This document shows positions 61,901 to 64,000 of a stretch of DNA of 64,000 bases, piece by piece. The notes beneath the pieces are model-generated. The model worked only from the letters and a program-made list of their open reading frames with translations, did not search any database and was not told the origin of the DNA. Each line of letters begins with the position of its first letter. The stretch's first letter is position 1. The position numbers and the translations under genes were made by a program. The stretch spans positions 11,251 to 75,250 of the forward strand of contig JAFRMM010000112.1 of the NCBI GenBank assembly GCA_017430675.1. The letters are read 5' to 3'. This DNA comes from Prevotella sp. (lineage in GTDB: Bacteria; Bacteroidota; Bacteroidia; Bacteroidales; Bacteroidaceae).

Positions 61901-62145
61901 GTCTTCGACTCATAGCCCAGATAAGATACTGTAATCTGGTTCTTGCCTTCAGGCAGAGTCAGCGAGAAACGACCATTTACGTCAGTCAACATACCAGTAC
62001 TCGTACCATCCACCTTGACAGCGGCACCGATGATCGGCTGGCCGTCTTCCTGGGAGAATACCGTACCGGTAACTTTGGTTTGAGCCATCGCTGTTCCCAT
62101 ACAAAGGAAGAGCACGGCTAAAAACATCGTTAGTCTTTTTTTCAT
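58963..62145 (-). CDS. SusC/RagA-family TonB-dependent outer-membrane transporter (left)
   Basis: 1060 residues. Signal MKKRLTMFLAVLFLCMGTAMA, then a carboxypeptidase-D-like domain (VTGTVFSQEDGQPIIGAAVKVDG..), a TonB box region (ALDEVVVTA), the plug (ALGYAVSEVNSDELIKSRGG..NPVNALQGKVAGLQISSGAGSMGGSSKVLIRG) and a beta-barrel to the C-terminal Phe. With SusD it imports a nutrient, perhaps peptides given the adjacent protease. Its first 98 bp and 16 bp upstream are identical to the inverted partial susC at 63887-64000. No TAnnTTTG box lies upstream in this orientation, so it may be silent (OFF). Confidence 0.93.
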   Translation of the reverse strand: MKKRLTMFLAVLFLCMGTAMAQTKVTGTVFSQEDGQPIIGAAVKVDGTSTGMLTDVNGRFSLTLPEGKNQITVSYLGYESKTLQAKNGMRVFLKSDATALDEVVVTAMGISREKKALGYAVSEVNSDELIKSRGGLSNPVNALQGKVAGLQISSGAGSMGGSSKVLIRGNNSLSGSNQPLFVVDGVPIEGKDFNSTDTQRGGGGYDYGNLIQDMNPDDIESVSVLKGAAASALYGSRASNGVIMITTKKAQKQQGLGVEFSSTLGIERVSKLPKLQKEYGGGYGYMALDDYDDFSEAEINGVTYTVPDYSMDESWGPKLDGRQVLSWYDLAKWEANGKVGNPTTSPWSAPSKDYDEFFETGVSFTNNVAISQVYDNSAFRISYTNTSLDGYLPNSSMYKNIFNVNGNIMSPDKKLNVFTSVNYFNSRAKGRQDTGYGDNNIMVKFVQWGQRQLDMDQLKDMYKYPDGTQATWNRNDVEDPTPAYHNNQYWSRYMNYENDTRNRIYGNVGVSYQIIPQLKAQYKVNLDFFVDKQYERNAVGSQEESRYEEISRQQYEINHEFMLMYNQTFNDFSLSANVGANIMKNHYEYVYGETKGGLAIPEFYNLANSMTQAAGYNYRREKSINSLFGDVTLGWKNMLYLEGTIRGDKSSTLPKDNNTYVYPSVTGSFIFSELLKDKASWLSFGKIRLGFAKVGNDTDPYQLYNVFSQYTNIDSSTPGYRLPNTMQNPDLKPESTTSWEAGLEMNFFNNRLGFDITYYQTNTKDEILPLSVSGTTGYIYKYVNSGEIENKGIEIGLHATPVKTRDFEWYTHLTLAHNKNKVKSLADGVDYYRITSAPFKVEIGAMVGEEYGVIMGTNYLYDDNGNKLVDEDGLYISTDGNEVIGHIFPDFTGGWSNTFRYKNLDLGFQLDFSKGGQYFSTTYLWGMYCGMFEETAANNVRETGIVSEGYTEAGVPNTTVVAARDYYENFYSGPAAQSLLKSDYLKLREVSIGYTFKMKPQYFVKSLRLSAYGRNLAVWGPDVKHFDPEMIVTGSGNIQGVEGGATPMVSTYGLTVNLKF

Positions 62146-62161
62146 AAATTCTCTCTCTTTT
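62048..62161 (-). repeat. Left inverted repeat: susC 5' end and leader
   Basis: 114 bp identical and inverted to 63887-64000 (the true right boundary lies beyond the window). It covers AAAAGAGAGAGAATTT and the first 32 codons of susC. A candidate site or homology for inversion. Confidence 0.95.
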
Positions 62162-62197
62162 TTTGTTAATATAATAATGTGTAAATAGCATTTCTAC

Positions 62198-62218
62198 TGC
62201 ACACCTCTGCGCCAGAGG
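62198..62218 (-). repeat. Left copy of the 21-bp palindromic inverted repeat
   Basis: Contains CCTCTGGCGCAGAGG followed by TGTGCA on the minus strand, matching 63802-63822 on the plus strand. The CCTCTG/CAGAGG arms with 3-bp spacer look like a recombinase core. Confidence 0.8.
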
Positions 62219-62648
62219 CGTGCAGAAACACTTATTATTTAATATTGTTTTAAAATAATATCTAGCACTTCTGACACTTCTAGCACTTTTATCTGTGAAT
62301 CAGGTACTTACTTATATATATACCTAACACTTAACTAACACTTAATCCCGCACTTAATTATTACCTTAATCAGCCGTTGAATTCTCTAGAGAATTGAGTG
62401 AATAAGTACCACTTTACGATCGTAGAGTACTGAGTATTCACGGAAAATCAGTCACTTGTTTTCCGAGAGTCTGTAAATTTTGGCAAGTGTAAGTTTAAGT
62501 GTCAGTCTAGTGTTAGGTAGTATTTATATAAGTATTTGATAATCAATTATAAATGTTGGAAATGTAAGAAGTGTCTGGTAATATTTATGATTACAAACTA
62601 ATATCCAACAGTTTTAAACTTTCTTGGAGTGACCACGTCAAACATCCT
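62219..62648. other. Gene-free segment with giant imperfect palindrome
   Basis: A dyad centred near 62420 extends from about 62273 to 62575. Pairs: TACGATCGTA (62415-62424); GTGAATA..AGTAC (62398) with GTACT..TATTCAC (62427); TACCTAACACT (62321) with AGTGTTAGGTA (62509); TACTTATATA (62309) with TATATAAGTA (62525); GACACTTCT (62273) with AGAAGTGTC (62567). A separate 16-bp palindrome AATTCTCTAGAGAATT is at 62380. No TAnnTTTG promoter toward susC. Confidence 0.75.
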
Positions 62649-63638
62649 ATGAGTTTTTATATACGATTTGAGTTTCATGTCTTTATCCATCGGGAGAATG
62701 GAGAAAGACGGGAGATCCGGCCGCAATCCACCAGGGAGACGGTATCTCCGGAAGTGTTCTGCCAACGGGCTGAGGTGGAGATTGTCAGACAGCAGGAACT
62801 GTTGTCGCGTTCCACAGTGGATAATTATCAGACCGCCCTGCGCTCTTTCAGGGTGTTTTGCAAAGAACAGCATGAGAAAGGCGCGATCGACGCCGCCCTG
62901 ATAAAACGTTACGAGCGTTGGCTCGATAATCAGCATATCAAGTCGAACACCGTCTCCTGCTACATGCGCTCCCTGCGTTCCCTGCTTTCAAAGATCTATG
63001 GCGACGGGATGCGCCATCTGTTCGACAAGGTCTATACGGGTCGGGCAGCGACGGCCAAACGCTCACTGCCCATCGACGACGTGGCCCGTCTGAAGTCTGT
63101 CGAACTGCCAAGGCGGAGTTTCCTGTCGCTGGTACGCGACCTGTTCCTTTTCAGTTTCTATGCCCTCGGTATGCCTTTCGTCGATATGGCCTTCCTGCGT
63201 CGCCAGCAGATCATTGACGGCCAACTGACCTACTGCCGCCACAAGACGGGGCAGCCTGTCACCGTTAGGATCGAACCCTGCATGCAGGAGATCCTGGACC
63301 GTTATCAGACAGCGGGTAGGGACTATGTGTTCCCCTTGATTAAATCGACAGATCAGCAGAAAGCGTATCAGGAGTATAAACAGATGCTTAACCGCTATAA
63401 CCGTGCTCTGAAGCATCTGGCGGGCATGGCGGGCATCGGCAGGCATCTTACCTCCTATGTCGCCCGTCATACCTGGGCGAGCACGGCCTATAGCGAGAAC
63501 GTCGATCTGGCTGTCATCTCCAGGGCACTGGGACACGCGAACCCGCAGAATACGCTGATCTACATCCGTCAGATCGACGACCAGCGGCTCCATGATGCCA
63601 ACCATCACATCATTGATTCAATTAATAACCATTCCTGA
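62649..63638 (+). CDS. Tyrosine recombinase of the susC inversion locus; catalytic Arg replaced
   Basis: 329 residues of the Bacteroidetes DNA-inversion type of tyrosine recombinase. Core-binding domain about 40-130 (LLSRSTVDNYQTALRSFRVF). Catalytic set: K199 (CRHKTGQP), R273 (SYVARHTWAS), H296 (LGHANPQ), Y305 (TLIYI). The first catalytic Arg, which in relatives sits in FYxRGMxFVDMA, is Leu173 here (FYALGMPFVDMAFL; codon CTC). A single base change from CGC would explain it. It sits between inverted repeats and should flip the segment; activity is doubtful. I start at the ATG of 62649 rather than the GTG at 62571. Confidence 0.88.
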   Translation: MSFYIRFEFHVFIHRENGERREIRPQSTRETVSPEVFCQRAEVEIVRQQELLSRSTVDNYQTALRSFRVFCKEQHEKGAIDAALIKRYERWLDNQHIKSNTVSCYMRSLRSLLSKIYGDGMRHLFDKVYTGRAATAKRSLPIDDVARLKSVELPRRSFLSLVRDLFLFSFYALGMPFVDMAFLRRQQIIDGQLTYCRHKTGQPVTVRIEPCMQEILDRYQTAGRDYVFPLIKSTDQQKAYQEYKQMLNRYNRALKHLAGMAGIGRHLTSYVARHTWASTAYSENVDLAVISRALGHANPQNTLIYIRQIDDQRLHDANHHIIDSINNHS

Positions 63639-63755
63639 AACATTTTTTTATCTTTCCAATTGATTTAAATCAAGACGGGCGGCGAAAAATGTTAATTTAA
63701 AACGATGGAATGTGATTTTTTTATAAAATTATTCGTTTTTTAGAAACTTATGCAT
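63639..63755. other. Segment between recombinase and right promoter
   Basis: AT-rich with no ORF; contains the -33 region of the right promoter. Confidence 0.5.
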
Positions 63756-63763
63756 TATTTTTG
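63756..63763 (+). promoter_or_regulatory. TAnnTTTG promoter reading into the right susC
   Basis: TATTTTTG, 39 bp before the right 21-bp repeat and inside both sets of inverted repeats. It is the only match to the consensus in the intergenic segment. After inversion it would face the left susC. Confidence 0.6.
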
Positions 63764-63801
63764 CAGCCCGAAGTATTGAGAAATGGCTTAACCATGTATG
63801 A

Positions 63802-63822
63802 CCTCTGGCGCAGAGGTGTGCA
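63802..63822 (+). repeat. Right copy of the 21-bp palindromic inverted repeat
   Basis: Inverted match to 62198-62218. It lies in the leader of the right susC. Confidence 0.8.
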
Positions 63823-63886
63823 CGGAGGTGTGTAACAATGAGTGTAAACAGGCAACAATTACACATTATTAATATATTTATTAATC

Positions 63887-64000
63887 AAAAGAGAGAGAAT
63901 TTATGAAAAAAAGACTAACGATGTTTTTAGCCGTGCTCTTCCTTTGTATGGGAACAGCGATGGCTCAAACCAAAGTTACCGGTACGGTATTCTCCCAGGA
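63887..64000 (+). repeat. Right inverted repeat: leader and 5' end of second susC
   Basis: Identical to 62048-62161 in inverted orientation up to the window edge. Confidence 0.95.
63903..64000 (+). CDS. Second SusC-family gene, 5' end only (right)
   Basis: ATG at 63903; the 32 codons present are identical to those of the left susC (signal peptide and start of the regulatory domain). It runs off the window. It faces away from the left susC and has the promoter at 63756, so it is the expressed (ON) partner in this orientation, as far as can be judged. Confidence 0.85.
   Translation, partial: MKKRLTMFLAVLFLCMGTAMAQTKVTGTVFSQ

Overview
The window looks like chromosome from a Bacteroidales bacterium, most likely Prevotella or a close relative. 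It has a SusC/SusD pair, type IX secretion (T9SS) genes porE, porW and porX, two exported proteins with T9SS-type C-termini, BACON and C10-protease families, and TAnnTTTG promoters in front of most transcription units. The backbone is moderately GC-rich with near-universal tight operon packing. The species cannot be named from sequence alone.

Layout. 1-3296: MBOAT acyltransferase, then resB-ccsA for cytochrome c assembly. 3234-15970: an AT-richer integrative element of about 12.7 kb inserted in the last codons of ccsA. It is bounded by a perfect 24-bp direct repeat and carries a tyrosine integrase, an excisionase-like HTH protein, a RepA-type ATPase, a primase-like protein, a serine recombinase, a highly structured leader RNA, five small exported or membrane proteins (at least three lipoproteins), two orphan small proteins and a toxin-antitoxin pair. 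No relaxase is visible. 16023-20740: a non-phosphorylative L-fucose-type operon (mutarotase, aldo/keto reductase, amidohydrolase, Zn alcohol dehydrogenase, FucP). 20741-23231: rsmF-like gene, thyA and folA, coupled by ATGA overlaps. 23367-25180: DUF6249, PspC, ECF sigma and putative anti-sigma genes. 25092-33193: porE, topB, a T9SS-tagged esterase and a GH97 glycosidase. 33194-34478: tRNA-Pro, repeats, palindromes and an Abi gene remnant. 34479-40911: aroA, a Cys-rich small membrane protein, porW, porX, tsaE. 40944-53561: housekeeping genes (trxA, dnaE, psd, pssA, pyrH, birA, tadA, tRNA-Lys, tdk, rsmI). 53615-57256: Rpn nuclease and a C10 protease. 57350-64000: an invertible SusC locus.

How the parts fit. 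PorE, PorW and PorX supply envelope and regulatory parts of the T9SS, and the esterase (29386) and C10 protease (54782) look like its cargo. At the right end two susC genes with identical 5' ends face away from each other around a tyrosine recombinase. The only recognisable promoter in the intervening segment reads into the right-hand susC. This is the architecture of a DNA-inversion ON/OFF switch, but the recombinase carries Leu where its family has the catalytic Arg, so the switch may be locked.

Most interesting observations: the integrative element that rebuilds the ccsA C-terminus with synonymous-like DNA; the susC inversion locus with a possibly inactive recombinase and a giant imperfect palindrome of about 300 bp; in-frame palindromic insertions inside rsmF and topB; and a pseudoknot-capable leader upstream of an unexplained lipoprotein cargo cluster.
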